From: Mugil cephalus | Taxonomy: Eukaryota > Chordata > Actinopteri > Mugiliformes > Mugilidae | NCBI RefSeq assembly: GCF_022458985.1 | Contig: NC_061781.1 | Span: forward strand, 2,712,501 to 2,776,500 | Length of the DNA: 64,000 nt | Direction: 5' to 3' | Shown here: one piece after another, positions 12,225 through 23,574 of the stretch | How the letters are laid out: the number at the start of each line of letters is the position of its first letter | Numbering within the stretch: the stretch's first letter is position 1 | Translations under genes and position numbers: made by a program | The notes under the pieces: generated by a model | Databases searched by the model: none | Told to the model about the DNA's origin: nothing | Seen by the model: only the letters and a program-made list of their open reading frames with translations

Positions 12225-12792
12225 ATTGATGGGCACTTCAGAGTCATCACATACATGGAATGCAACACAGACAATACTGCCCTGACAGTGCTGACCTGTT
12301 TTGTTGGGACCTCCATAATGTATAGGTTTCCAGCCATAGAGGAGAGAACACTCTGATAGCTCGATTAATGAACCTTTTGCAGGACACATGGCAAGGCAGT
12401 TCTATTCACAATCAAGGTATTGTCTTTGGAGAGATGTCTTTCCACATGTGGTGTACTATTTCTATACACTGTTCTATTCATTTGAAGATGAACAAATACT
12501 AAACCCTGAGGACGTCAAACACAAATTGGCTCTACAAATTGTTTATAAGGAAGAAATTCATAATAGACTTGACATATTCAAAAGTGCTTGGACAACCAAT
12601 TTCAGCAAATCAGCAAACAACAACACGCCAACACAAAAGTGGATAGAAGAAATGTTGGCTAATAGGGAACAGGAGACAACAGCAGTGGAAAACATTTTTG
12701 GGGATGACCCATACAGCCAGCAAACCCTTGAAGACAGGGGATCCAACTCATTCAGCTACAAGCAGACAATGAGGACCTGCAAAGAACAGTGA
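12225..12792 (+). pseudogene. integrase-core (DDE) domain protein relic, first copy
   Basis: Reading across frames gives the order of an integrase-type catalytic domain found in many fish transposon-derived proteins. A segment HFRVITYMECNTDNTALTVL corresponds to the first catalytic strand. Then comes SSHRGENTLIARLMNLL, matching the 'RSD.G.ENV.V..FM' region with the second Asp replaced by His. Then SSIHNQ joins across a frame change to RYCLWRDVFPHVVYYFYTLF, matching the 'SVHNQRIERLWRDVF' region. From 12,388 a 134-codon frame stays open to 12,792 and is nearly identical in the copy at 53,869-54,273. Upstream catalytic parts are missing, so no active enzyme is expected. Family assignment comes from remembered motifs and was not searched. 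Confidence 0.55.
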
Positions 12793-12864
12793 CAGTGACA
12801 CAGCCTCGCGTCACAGGCAAGCTCTTGAAAAACAAGAGCTAGCTTGAAACAAGATTTCTGAAAT

Positions 12865-13022
12865 AAAAAAAACAGCCCGCCTGGCACCAACAACCATACC
12901 ATGTTCAAACTCACTTATATCCCCTTTCTTCCACATTCTGATGCTCGGTTTGAACTGCAGCAAGATTAGCTATTTGTGTTAACAAGCAATTTAACAGGTG
13001 TACCTAATAAAGTGGCAAGTGA
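12865..13022 (-). mobile_element. DNA transposon fragment with terminal repeat (first copy)
   Basis: The plus strand reads 'gcctggcaccaacaaccata' then 'tgctcggtttgaactgcagc' and ends in AGGTGTACCTAATAAAGTGG, a terminus I recognise from a common fish DNA transposon (likely Tc1/mariner-like). The interior is deleted. Second copy at about 54,344-54,505. Confidence 0.55.
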
Positions 13023-13173
13023 CTGCATAGTCTGTCCTGTGCCTGAGTGTATTTTTGTTTGACTTTTGCCTAGTTGGTCTTTCTTCCTAGTTTGGCTTTA
13101 GCCATATTTCTGTCTGCGTCTGAGTTGCGTCAAAAAAGTTGTGAAAATAGAATATTTACCAGTTAACTAGATA

Positions 13174-13808
13174 CAGTACTGTACAATGGTTTAAACAAAT
13201 ACTAGAAACAAAAAGAATGTTTTCAAAAATAGAAGTGTAATATTTTATTTTCATCAATTAACAATTACAGTTAATTAACAGTAGGGGAATCTAAATCATA
13301 TCAATATTTGGTGTGACCACCCTTTGCCGTCAAGACAGCATCAATTCTTCTAGGTTCACTTGTACACAGAATTAAAGGAACTCAGTTGTTAGGTTGTTCC
13401 AAACGTATTGGAGAACTAACCACAGATAGTCTGTGGATGTAGGCTTTCTCAAATTCTTCTGTCTCTTCATGTAATTCCAGAGACACTCCGTGATGTTGAG
13501 ATCAGGGCTCTGTGTTATGCCACAGAATAAATTTGGGGCCAGTCATACGCCTCCCTGATAGCATTGATGATTGATAAGCATTACACCATTAACCTTGACC
13601 AAATACCCAACCCTATTTGCGTAAATGCAGCCCCAAACTTGCAAGGAACCATGCTTGACTGTTGCCTGTCGACACTCATTATTGTACCACTCTCCAGCCC
13701 TTCAGTGAACAAACTGCCTTCTGCTACAGCCAGATTTTCAAAGTTTGACTCATCAGTCCAGAGCACCTGCTGCCATTTTCCTGCACCCCAGTTCCCATGT
13801 TGAGTGAG
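13174..13808 (-). mobile_element. Tc1-like relic (first copy)
   Basis: A terminus starting CAGTACTGTACAATGG at 13,174 follows a TA dinucleotide. The minus strand from about 13,790 encodes a partial catalytic domain: GNWGAGKWQQVLWTDESNFE, where WTDES.F holds the first catalytic Asp, then poorly conserved sequence ending near 13,580. The 5' part is lost where the L2-like LINE begins near 13,810. Second copy at 54,716-55,372. Confidence 0.65.
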
Positions 13809-13809
13809 T

Positions 13810-15900
13810 GAGACACAGCAGTTAGTAATAGAAAATAAATTATAACATATTAGAGGACAGGAGCCAGAGAAGAGAGAGCATCGTCTCCCAGCAGCCTAGA
13901 CCTATAGCAGCATAACTAAGGGATGGTTTAGGCAGCCCTAACTATAAGCTTTGTCAAAAAGGAAAGTCTTACAGATGGTGTCTGCCTCCTGAATCCAAAC
14001 TGGGAGCTGGTTCCACAGGAGAGGAGCCTGATGGCTGAAGGCTCAACCTCCCATTTTAGTTTTTGAAACTCAAGGAACCACAAGTATACCTGCACTTTTG
14101 AGATTATAGTGATCTGTTGGGACAATATGGTACCATGAAGTCTTTCAGATATGATGGGGGTAGGCCTTTCAAGGCCTTCTATGTAAAACTGGGGTAACAT
14201 GATCTCTCTGCTAATTCCTGTCAGTGCTCTTGCTGCAGCGTTTTGAATCAATTGGAGGCTTTTTAAAGAGCTATTTGCACAACCAGACAGTAATGAGTTA
14301 CAATAATCCAGCCTGGAAGACACAAATGCATGAATTAGTTTTTCCGCATCACTCTGAGAAAGGATGTTCCTAATTTTGGCGATATTACAAAGGTGAAAGA
14401 AAGCAGTCCTGGTCACCTGCTTTATGTGAGAATTAAAGGACATATCCTAGTCAAATATAACACCAAGGTTTTTCACAGTAGTACTGGAGGCCAAGGTAAT
14501 GTCATCCCAGGTGATTAGATAATGAATCTCTGACATATTTAGGACTAAATACAATGACTTCTGTTTTGTCTGAGTTTAAGAGTAGAAAATTACAGGTCAT
14601 CTAAGCCTTTATGTCTTTAAGGCATGCTTGGACTAGTTTCATCTGGGTTCATGGATAAATATAGCTGGGTATCATCTGCATAGCAATGGAAGTTTATGCT
14701 TTCTAATAATATTGCCTAAGGGAAGCATGTATAATGTGAATAATATTGGTCCTAGCACAGAACCCTGAGGAACTCCATAGCTTACTTTGATATATATAGA
14801 AGAATTGTTGTTTACATGGACAAACTGAAATCTGTCTGACAGATATGATTCAAACTAGACAATTCCTGTAATCTTGATCACACTTTCAATAGTGTCAAAT
14901 GCAGCACTAAGATCTAGCTGGACAAGTATAGAGACAAGTCCATCGTCTGAAGCCATGAGGAGATCATAGGTAACTTTAATCAAAGCTGTTTCTGTACTAT
15001 GATGAACTCGGAAACCTGGCTGAAATTCTTCTAACAAACCGTTCCTGTTTAAATGATCAACCAACTGATTGGCAACAACCCTTTCTAAAACTTTAGAAAA
15101 AAAAGAAAGGCTGGAAATTGGCCTATAGTTGGCTAAAACATCTGGGTCAAGAGTGGGTTTTTTAAATAAAGGTTTAATTACAGCCCCAGGATATGTGCCC
15201 CAGTTTTAAAAGACTGGGGCACATATCCTGTTAATAAAGATACGTTTATCTGATTTAATGTGGAGGTACTAATTAATGGAAAAACATCCTGGAGCACTTT
15301 GGTTGGGATGGGGTCTAAAACAAGTTGATGGTTTAGATGCTGTAATAACTGAAGTGAGCTCTGGAAGATTAATTAGAACGAAAGAATCCAAGTATTGCCT
15401 GGGTCCTACAGAAGTTTCTAATGTCACTGTACTTACATCTTTGACAGCTGAAAGGATGCTATGAATTTTATCTCTAATGCCAACGACTTTATCAGTGAAG
15501 AAGCTCATGAAGTCATTACTGATGACGGCTGAAGGAATAGATGGTTCAACAGAGCTGTGACTCTTTGTCAGCCTGGCTACAGTGCTGAGTTTTTTTTTTT
15601 TTTTATAAGTTGTTAAACTATCTTTCCAGGCTATGTGAGCTTCTTCAGAATTAGTGGAATTCCAAATTCTTTCCAGCTTTCGAACTGCCTGCTTTGAACT
15701 ATGCAACTGAATTATACCATGGAGCTACGCTCTTCTACCCTTCTTTTTCAGAGGAGCAACTAGATTTAGAGTTGTACTAAGTGATGCTGTTGTGCTGTCA
15801 ACAAAATAATTTATTTGTGATGGAGTTAGATTGTGGTTGCTGTCATCCACATCACTGACAAAAGGCACTGAGGTAAATACTGAAGGAATTAATTTCTTAT
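13810..15900 (-). mobile_element. L2-like LINE relic with reverse transcriptase (first copy)
   Basis: Minus-strand pieces in N- to C-terminal order: a linker segment (15,706-15,269) around KLERIWNSTNSEEAHIAWKD and SNDFMSFFTDKV; RT fingers/palm (15,064-14,855) with [15 protein letters not shown] and [10 protein letters not shown] (first catalytic Asp); the active-site YADD motif near 14,660-14,695 (reads [11 protein letters not shown]); and the thumb/C-terminal part (14,443-13,928) with SSRLDYCNSLLSG and LQLIQNAAARALTG. Order and motifs fit CR1/L2-type fish LINEs (Maui-like). The endonuclease half is missing and frames are broken. Second copy from 55,378, fading into unreadable sequence. Confidence 0.8.
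15188..15229. repeat. perfect 17-bp inverted repeat inside the L2 relic
   Basis: Arms AGGATATGTGCCCCAGT (15,188-15,204) and ACTGGGGCACATATCCT (15,213-15,229) are exact reverse complements around an 8-base spacer. The right arm fits normal L2 sequence; the left arm looks like an inverted copy of it, as made by a template switch. Confidence 0.85.
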
Positions 15901-16224
15901 ATGTATATATATATATGTAGTTACAGCATCATCAGATAAGTGTCTACCATAATGAAATGTCTTTCCAATTTCAGTGTAATCTCTTAGTAGTAGTAAATAG
16001 TAGTATAGTGCAGTAATAATAGTATAGTAAATTCAAATGATATAAGGAAATGATCAGACAAAAGAGGGTTGTGATAATATACTGACAGTTCTGAGCTGAT
16101 GACACTGCTGGAAATCTTCCAATTAGGAAGGGAAATGATCTTGATGTGTTTTTTATCTGCTGGACTAAGTTTCCTTGGCTGACCAAGGAAACTTACAAAC
16201 TCCAAATCCCTGACTTTGTGCAAG

Positions 16225-16520
16225 TGTACCTATAAGGAGAAACCGTTAAAATACTGTGAGAACATGAGAGCAAAATTTAACTCTTTGGATGCCATTAAAC
16301 ACACCATGATTGGAGGACAAAATGCACTGCACATCACCCCAAAAACACCATACGGACAGTGAAGTTTGGAGGTGTTAAAATCATGGTGTGGGGCTGTTGT
16401 TCTGCATATGGTACTGGCAAACTTCATATAAATGAAGGGAGGATGAATGGAAAAATGCACCAAGATATTCTTGAGAAAAATCTGCTGCCATCTACCAGCG
16501 TGATGAAGATGAAACGAGGA
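16225..16520 (+). mobile_element. Tc1-like transposase fragment
   Basis: The plus strand reads, in broken frames, LKFNSLDAIKHTMIGGQNAL, then a region equivalent to 'KHGGG..V.VWG.F' ('gtgaagtttggaggtgttaaaatcatggtgtggggctg' spans 16,360-16,397), then a 'GRMNGKMHQDILEKNLLPS' equivalent near 16,437-16,490. These are the middle parts of a Tc1 catalytic domain. No termini and no catalytic triad. Confidence 0.6.
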
Positions 16521-17931
16521 GCCTAGGACACAGAGCCAAAGAAACTCTCAACTGGCTTCAGAGAAAGAAACATTATGTATGTTTATTTGTCTGTTTTCCC
16601 TGTCTTGTCATTATTTATATCATGTCTTTGTTATTGGTTGTTCTACTGGATCGATATAGGAAAGAAAATTAATAAAAAATTTGATTAAAAAATAAATAAA
16701 TAAATGGTGCAGGGCCAGTTGCTGCTGGTTGCCCCAGGCGCCAGATGGTTTGCCAGAAAGTTTTTGGAGCCGACAGATAGTCTTCTTCCGTAGCCTTGCT
16801 GAAATCCAACTATGACCTATAGGCCTCTTTCCTAAGCTCTTCAGCTGTTCTCTTTTTTATCCCGGTGACAGTAACTTTTTGAGCAATTTGTATAACTTTT
16901 AGGTCTTCCAACTAGACCCATACTTTTTAATTCATTATCAGTTTCTCCTGTCGCATGGATCATCTCAATCTTGTACTTTCATTTGTATCATGATTAGAAG
17001 CTGCACAGATGTTTGTCTGATATTATTACTCCTGCTGCACTCTTTTTTCTCTTTTTTTTGTCTCTATCTGGCCAGCCTCAAGCAGATGGGTCCCCCAAGA
17101 TTTTGTCTTATGAAAAGGAAATTATATATTTTCTCTAGTTTCCTCCCAGTGTAGGCCCTGGACAGGTCTCTGTAGAAGATGAGATGAGACATTGTCATCT
17201 TAGTGTTGCCATAGAGGTGTCAGGCTCTGGGTTGTGTACCAAACAAACATTTTCTTAGAGGCACATTAAACCAAAACAAATATACACTGATTAAAAACAA
17301 TACAGATGTGGACAACATTAAAAAAGCCTTAAACACATCCTACAGATGTGAACTTGCTGGGCTGAAGCAAAGTGGGCCCATTAAGATCTAAATGCTAAAG
17401 TACAGTAAGCATTAATGAATATGCATAAATATACAGATATTGAACTTCTAAAGATATATTGTACTTTTCCTCCATCTGCTGTTGTAAATGTCAACGATTG
17501 TAGGAAAGCTGGTGATCCTCTGTGCTGACTACACTACTCACTGCAAAGACTTTCTGTCTGCAACTGAGCAGTTTCTGTACCATGTACCTGTAGATGGATG
17601 AGAGGACTACACTTCTCTAGCTACCTCGCTTGAACCTCCATAAATTATAAATCAACGTTCTCATTCAGGAGTCCAAAGTATCTTTACAGTTTATTACAAA
17701 CATCTAAATGGCACTACATCACCTGGGAAACGAAAAATCTATGTTTTACACGTTTTACATGAAAATTCATCATCAGTTTCTGTATAGCGACCCATAAAAT
17801 TATACTTTTGTGCATATGTGTAAAGATAAAAGCTTACATCAGAGCTATTTGTCTCTCTTGTCTTTAGTTTAAATAAAATTGCTGCAGTATCAATGACATC
17901 AGTTTTGTAATGCTTGTGTTATTTCAGATCT
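16521..17931. other. 3' flank of TAAR X; duplicated noncoding block
   Basis: No gene recognised. About 16,860-17,420 is related to 24,190-24,680 and to 63,740-64,000 (shared 'cttccaactagaccca', 'cctcaagcagatgg', 'aggcacattaaaccaaaa' strings), which suggests it once flanked a TAAR that was duplicated in tandem. Confidence 0.5.
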
Positions 17932-19170
17932 TTAACAGTCTCTCTCCAGTATGTTGACCTCACGGGACCCAGGCTTCAGTATCTGCAGAGTGACAATGTG
18001 TTTAATACTCCTTCTAAACCAGGGATAGAACAGTGCATAGATGACAGGGTTTAAACAAGAATTTAAATAAAAAAAGAAGATGACAACAGTGACAAATGTA
18101 ATACTGATCACACTGTCCCCAATTAAAGCGTAACAGTATAAAGGGCAGTAACATATCAGATATACAACTACAAGAACACCAAGAGTCCTGGCTGCTTTCA
18201 ACTCTGATTTCTTTCTTGTCAGAGTCAATGAAACCTGGACTGTGACAGCTGTAACAAGAGAGCGCATGGCACGAGCCTGAGACACAGCCACCACAAATAC
18301 TCTCAGATAGAGAACTATGATACCAGCAACTGTGATACTGAAATTTAAAACAGCATCAACAGATGCTGTTATGTTGTCTACGGTTAAAACACATTCTCCA
18401 TAGCAGGATTTACTTTTGCCTGGTTGAGTCAGGACATCCTTCACATAATAACTGCTGTACAAAGCACAACAGAGCCAACATAGACACACACTGAGTCTGA
18501 TTCTTGACACAGTGACTCTGGTGAGGTAATGCAGAGGATGACAAATAGCCACATAACGGTCGACTGATATGAGGACTACTTGTCCTACTGAAACGCAGAT
18601 AATGGTCGAGGAGAGTAAACAATAAAAAACACATATGGTATCTCCAAATACCCAGCAAGCTGTTTTCCTAAAGATTTCTACCGGCATCAAGAGCAGGCCC
18701 ACAAGAAAGTCTGACACAGCCAGAGAGAGGAGGAGGATGTTAGTGGGTGTGTGAAGCTGCCTGGAAGGAGACAGAAAAGCATTAATTACACATAAGTCAC
18801 GTCAAAATGTCTTCAGTTTAAGTTATTACGCTGTGCTTTAGTTTAGGGAACTGAAACAATCTTAACTTTAAAGGCACCAAGTAATATTGTTCGCAGGTAA
18901 AGTGTGTCAAATTAATCCATCCACTCCAACATTAACAGATAATGCACATCCTATGTATCAAGTAAACTCTAGGTTTCGTTGAGGAGCGAATCTCTGCCTG
19001 AAGTGGGAGACTGAGATGATGACCAGCAAGTTGAGAACCACCGTGATCACAGAGATGGACGATAGCAGAATGTTCAGGAGCACAGCTTCAGACCAGTGAA
19101 GTGTGGGCTTCCTGCAGGATGTGTTGAGGAGATGTGGAAAACAGAGCTCCACTTGGTCCTGGATCTCCAT
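17932..19170 (-). CDS. TAAR X: trace amine-associated receptor, teleost clade lacking Asp3.32
   Basis: Exon 1 at 18,998-19,170, intron 18,761-18,997, exon 2 at 17,932-18,760; 333 residues. The start at 19,170 is chosen because it gives the same 173-base first exon as the other TAARs; a second ATG lies just upstream at 19,173. The N-terminus carries an NTS glycosylation site. Exon 1 encodes helix 1; exon 2 encodes helices 2-7 with DRY at 125-127 and NSCLNPVIYALFYPWFRRS in helix 7, the TAAR fingerprint. Position 3.32 is Ser108, not Asp; Asp193 is at 5.42, the substitute amine contact known for the teleost clade. The helix 5 proline (5.50) is Thr here, unlike the other copies. The exon/intron junction requires a GC donor (CAG|GCAGAG) with a CAG acceptor. 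The C-terminus is four residues longer than in TAAR C and D. Probably an olfactory amine receptor; ligand unknown. Confidence 0.88.
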
Positions 19171-19173
19171 CAT

Positions 19174-19539
19174 CAGACAGCTACAGTACCAGCAGCTCTC
19201 TGACCAACTCTTCGTCATATAGCTGCTTTATCTAGTTCTACATCCCTCCCCTCGTTTTAGTCTCTGTAGAATTATGTCCATCCTCTTTCTCTCTACACAA
19301 GTCATGCTTCCTTTGTGCCCTGCCCATTTGTCTGTCATAAGTTAAAGTTAGATGGAACTGTCTGCGAAGCTGGCCTATAAAGTAGAGAAAGTGTTGGCCC
19401 CCTTCCTGATTTCTTGTGTTTTTTGCATACTTGTCAAACTTAATGTTTAAGATCATCAGATAAATTTAAATATTAGTCAACGATTCTACAAGAAAAAAAC
19501 ACAAAATCAAATTTTTAAATTAGGGTTTTCATCAGTAAG
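19174..19539. promoter_or_regulatory. 5' flank of TAAR X
   Basis: Upstream region of the minus-strand receptor. The stretch 19,187-19,310 is closely related to 52,105-52,215, where no receptor follows. No TATA box could be assigned with confidence. 'ccctcccctc' near 19,246 is a weak match to the pyrimidine-rich motif ahead of other TAARs. Confidence 0.35.
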
Positions 19540-19812
19540 AGAAAACAAATCCATGACAATGTGTGAAAAAAGTGATTGCTTTCTAAACCTAATAACTGGT
19601 TGGACCACCCTGAGCAGCAACAACTGCCATCAAGCCGTAACTTGCAATGGATCATTCACAGTGCTGTGGAGAAATTTTGGTCCACTCATCTTTGAAGAAT
19701 TGTTGTAATTCAGTCACACTGGAGATTTTTCCAGCATGAACCACCTTTTTAAGGTAATGCCACAGCATCTCAATAGGATTCAGGTCAGGACTTGGACTAG
19801 ATCACTCCAAAG

Positions 19813-21165
19813 CAATGTTCCCTCTAAGCTGCGCGCTTGCGCAATCGCGCACTGCTTGCACATTCTCAGCGCACAAGAAAATCTATGCAGCGCATAAAAT
19901 AAAATTCAACATGAACGTATTAATTAATATCTAATATTAGACCTAATCTGATCTAATTAATTAGACCAACAATATTGTTTTCTGTACCATTTTGCAACGT
20001 AACTCAGTGAGTGACAGGTGTCCATTCAATGGTACGATACAGTTCACTTACGCTACGCAGCCAATCATAGCCTTGACCAGACCTGGGCATTTTACGGCCC
20101 TTTGGGCATTCCCGTCCGGCCCGCGGTCTGTCAGTCATGAGCACAGATGAACTGTGCATGCAATACGACTGTGTTGCTTTTATTTTGAGCCATGATGTGT
20201 TATTTACGTCATGGCACTGTTAGTTCGTCAACAACAAAAAAAGTAAGATTGAAACAGCTTATTGAATCTATTAACCCTCAAAAGCCTGAACGGATCGCTG
20301 GCATCCGTCAAAGCGGCCGATTTTAAATTAACGTAAGTCACAGTGGTTTGCGCTATTGACAGTATTCATTGTGAGTGAACACTGGTTAGTTGTGCTTTTG
20401 CCTGGAAGACCTTCGTGACATCTCAAGAGCATAACTAACTTTGTTTTTACCAACAAATTCCTCCAAACAAGTCTCTCTTGCTGGGGCTCCGTGATCGTTG
20501 CTCTCCAACCTGCAGCCGACAGCAGCGGTGCGTCATCATTACCGTAACGGCAGCATTTTTTTTTTCTAGAAAGCGCAACTTGAATATTATCCATCGGGGA
20601 TTACGGTAATTCAAATACAGCAAACTTTTGTCTGTGGGCAGACGAACATTCAGGTCTTAAAGGGTCAAACATTTATTGAGCTTTATTGAGATACGGAAAA
20701 TAATCATGTATCATCCTTGGTCCACCAAAGTTTTCCAAAGAGGACAAAGTTTCCAACATTCCAATGTGTATATCCAAAACTACACAGTGATTTTGTTTCA
20801 TTTTCCTCTTCAACCTACACCAAAACTCTACTTACAGAATATTCTTATGTTTCTGATTACCAGTAGCAGCTTATCAACATATATAATTTACTGCTTTTTA
20901 CAGTGGGAGAAAATTAATATTGAACAGAATAACATTCAAGTTATCGTTTGGTTTGGCCTCCAACACAGTTCAGGTTTTTCATGTGGCCCCTGTAGAAATT
21001 AATTGCCCAGCCCTGAAATAGAAGAACAAGCAGTGAAACTGGGTGAGATTTTTTCTTTTTCGAGTGAGAAAGGTCTACTCTGTAAATGTTGCTCACAGTG
21101 GTCCTCGGTGTGCTCAGGGAGCTTGTGTGTATGCCCAGACACATGAAAAATTAGAGGGAACATTG
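19813..21165. mobile_element. hAT element with 15-bp terminal repeats and 8-bp target duplication
   Basis: Begins CAATGTTCCCTCTAA at 19,813 and ends TTAGAGGGAACATTG at 21,165, a perfect 15-bp inverted repeat. It is flanked on both sides by CTCCAAAG (19,805-19,812 and 21,166-21,173). The 8-base duplication and terminal sequence fit hAT. Length is 1,353 bases with no transposase, so it is non-autonomous; most of the interior is a second element at 20,078-21,015. Confidence 0.88.
20078..21015. mobile_element. second hAT-like element nested in the first
   Basis: Starts CAGACCTGGGCATTTTACGG and ends AATTGCCCAGCCCTG. Its ends resemble those of the GTF2IRD2-like hAT at 28,786-32,109 (shared 'ccctttgggcattcccgtccgg'-type start and 'ttcatgtggcccc ... 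aattgcccagccctg' end). It is probably an internally deleted relative of that family. I could not find a matching target duplication. No intact coding sequence. Confidence 0.65.
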
Positions 21166-21245
21166 CTCCAAAGTCCTCATTTTCTTTTTCTTCAGCCATT
21201 CAGAGGTGAACTTGCTGGTTGAGCTGTAGCAAGTTATCTGCCATC

Positions 21246-22213
21246 CATGACTGGATATCTCAAATGCAGTTATAAGGGGTATTAATTGGCCCTGTGTCAT
21301 CAGGAGACATGGCGATGTACAGTTCTGTTTCATCTGCATAACTATGGAAGCTGATGCCGTGCCTCCTGATGATGTCCCAAAGTGGAAGCATATAAAGATT
21401 AAAAAGTGTTGGACCTAAAATTGACCCTTGGGGCACGCCACACTTAATTTTATGTGTTCTGGAGGAACATGTTTCCATACTTAAAAAGAAAAGTCGATCT
21501 GTGAGACAAGAACTAAACCAGTTAAAAACAGTAACAGAGATGTGGACCAGGTCACGGAGCTTTAATAAAATGTTATGGCCAACTGTGACAAAGGCAACAC
21601 CAAGATCCAGTAAGTTTAATAGGACTATCTCCGTACTGTGATTCATCCTAAAACCAGTCTGAAGTTTTTCTAATCAAGAAATACTTAAGTTGATTTAAAA
21701 ACTTTTTTTTCGTTTCTTAATTACTCATCTTCAGAAAGGGCTTCACCACCGTTGCTTTGAAGACAGTGGGGAAGACACCCATCTGAAGAGAGCAATTTAC
21801 AATATTTAAAATCTGTTCTCCAAAGAATTCATGAAATAATCTTCTTTCTTAATTGGAAATTACATCTGAAAGGCAGGTTGTTGGGTTTGCTTAGGATAAA
21901 ACTCGCCCCAGGGTCCCTGCATCAACCAGGGTTAAGCTCTCTTTTATTTCCTCAAGTGAAAACAATGGTTCAGGTGTGTTAAAATTAATATTCTGGAGAG
22001 TAAAAGACTGGATCTGATATTATCAATTTTACTTCTGAAGCGGTCTGCAACGTCTTCCCAGATAATCCCTGTTGGCACGGGGAGTTTATTAAATTTGGAT
22101 TGGGTTAAAATATGGATTGTGGATAAAAGAAATCTGGGGTTGTTTGTTGGCCTTAATGAGTTTGAAAAGTGTGATAATCTGGCCACTCTAGAAGTTAGGT
22201 AGCTTTTCCTCAC
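21246..22213 (-). mobile_element. L2-like LINE relic
   Basis: The minus strand reads, from about 22,213 down, a linker segment (RNPRFLLSTI-like; TGIIWEDVADRFRSKIDNIR) and then RT pieces (21,646-21,260): NHSTEIVLLNLLDLGVAF, CGVPQGSILGPTLFNLYMLP and the active-site region FHSYADETELY with YADE in place of YADD. Several frame changes and a large internal deletion. A subfamily different from the copy at 13,810-15,900. Confidence 0.75.
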
Positions 22214-22216
22214 TCA

Positions 22217-22432
22217 CAGGAGGAGGATGTTAGTGGGTGTGTGAAGTTGCCTGGAAGGAGACGGGAAAACGTCAGCTACACATTAATCATGTCAAAATGT
22301 CTTCAGTTTAAGCTATTATGCTGTGATTTAATTTAGGAAATTGAAACAGTCATGAAATTAATGCACCAAGAAATACTGTTTGCTGGTAAAGTGTTTCGAA
22401 TTAATTCATCCACTCCAACATTAATGGATTTG
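22217..22432 (-). pseudogene. TAAR fragment: start of exon 2 plus intron, related to TAAR X
   Basis: 'aggaggaggatgttagtggg' followed by 'tgcctggaaggagac' and the next 180 bases align with 18,730-18,945, that is the first coding bases of TAAR X exon 2 and most of its intron. Beyond 22,217 the homology stops at the L2 relic, so the rest of the receptor is lost. A true remnant of an extra TAAR copy. Confidence 0.8.
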
Positions 22433-23574
22433 TCTTCTATCAAGCGTTCCAGGACTTACTTTCAGATTGTCTGCATGTCTTTGTTTTTTGGACTTAGAAT
22501 GTTTATATTTTATTTTATTTTTTTATTTTTTGGGGGGGATTCTGTGTCTCTAGCCCCTTTCTGCCCTGTCTGCCTTTTCTCCCTGAATTCCGTGTACCAA
22601 GTAAGAAATGTTCACAGTTTCACTGGGTGTACATGATTTTGGCATGTCCCACAGACTGCACTGTTAACTACAGTGTGCGTAATAAGTGATTAAGTAATAA
22701 TAAATTACATTTTTTATTGTTCACAACAAGTTATTTCACAAAACTAGTAATTTTGAACATGTACAGCACTGTGCAAAAGTTCTATGCAGGTGTGTGTGTG
22801 GGGGTGTGCTGTAAACTAAGAATGTTTTCAGAAATATAAATAATGAAGAAACCTCTGATGTTGTTAGTGACATTACTACCAATGTCTTTCTTCCATGGAG
22901 GCTGAAACAGTGAAACGTTTCAAAGTACTGTAGTACTGTAGTATGTAGTTGGATGTTGTCAAGCCTGTTGGATGTTGTCCACTCTGTCATATTCAAATAT
23001 CAATCAATATAAAAACCTTGCATAAATTCAAAATATATTATAATAATAATTAGGGGTGTAACGATTCATCCACTCACTACATTTTCCTACAATCCAACTG
23101 CAGCACTCTGTGCTTGGCAAGTTGGCCTTCCGGACGACATACATCGATCTAATATAGTTTTTAAAGGTAATCAGTCAATTGTGTCCATATTAGGAAATTA
23201 CAAATTGGATTTAAGCACATCAGACTTTATGTTGATGTGTTTTTTTCTTTAGCACTTTTAATGATAAAGGCGTTAAACGTTACCCGATTCAGTCTGACTA
23301 AGAAGTAGCAGTGGCAGTCCCGACTTCCCCCACCACCACCTTCACGTCTCCTTGACTCCGCCTTCACGTCTCCTAGTGAGGCAGGAATAGACCTTGGTGC
23401 AGCGCACATAGTGCCATTGCTCAGGTTTTGTGGTTTGGCGAATGCACTGAATTCTATTATAAACGTAGATATAGAATTGTCTGGATTCATTATAGATATA
23501 GCCATGGACCACTTTGCTATCAGTATAGAACTTTGTGGAATCCAGCTTCAAATCCAATTCATCATCATCAAATC
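22433..23574. other. intergenic; Tc1-type terminus relic
   Basis: At about 22,764 'acagcactgtgcaaaagttc' resembles the terminus of a Tc1-like element related to the one at 13,174, but no partner terminus or transposase follows. 22,665-23,575 recurs at 62,205-63,110. Open stretches at 23,227-23,600 are not recognisable. Confidence 0.45.

Larger units (their letters stand above)
19540..21245 (-). mobile_element. Tc1-like relic split by a hAT insertion
   Basis: 19,540-19,812 and 21,174-21,245 together form one continuous piece of a common fish Tc1-like element (plus strand: 'tggtccactcatctttgaag', 'ccacagcatctcaatagga', then 'ttcttcagccattcagaggt'). The break falls exactly at the 8-base duplication CTCCAAAG. 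The rest of the element is gone: an L2 relic follows from about 21,246. Confidence 0.75.

Noticed and set aside
22736-22996. Open frame on the minus strand, identical at 62,281-62,541
   Set aside because: Identity is due to the duplication; the sequence overlaps a Tc1-type terminus and has no recognised domain.
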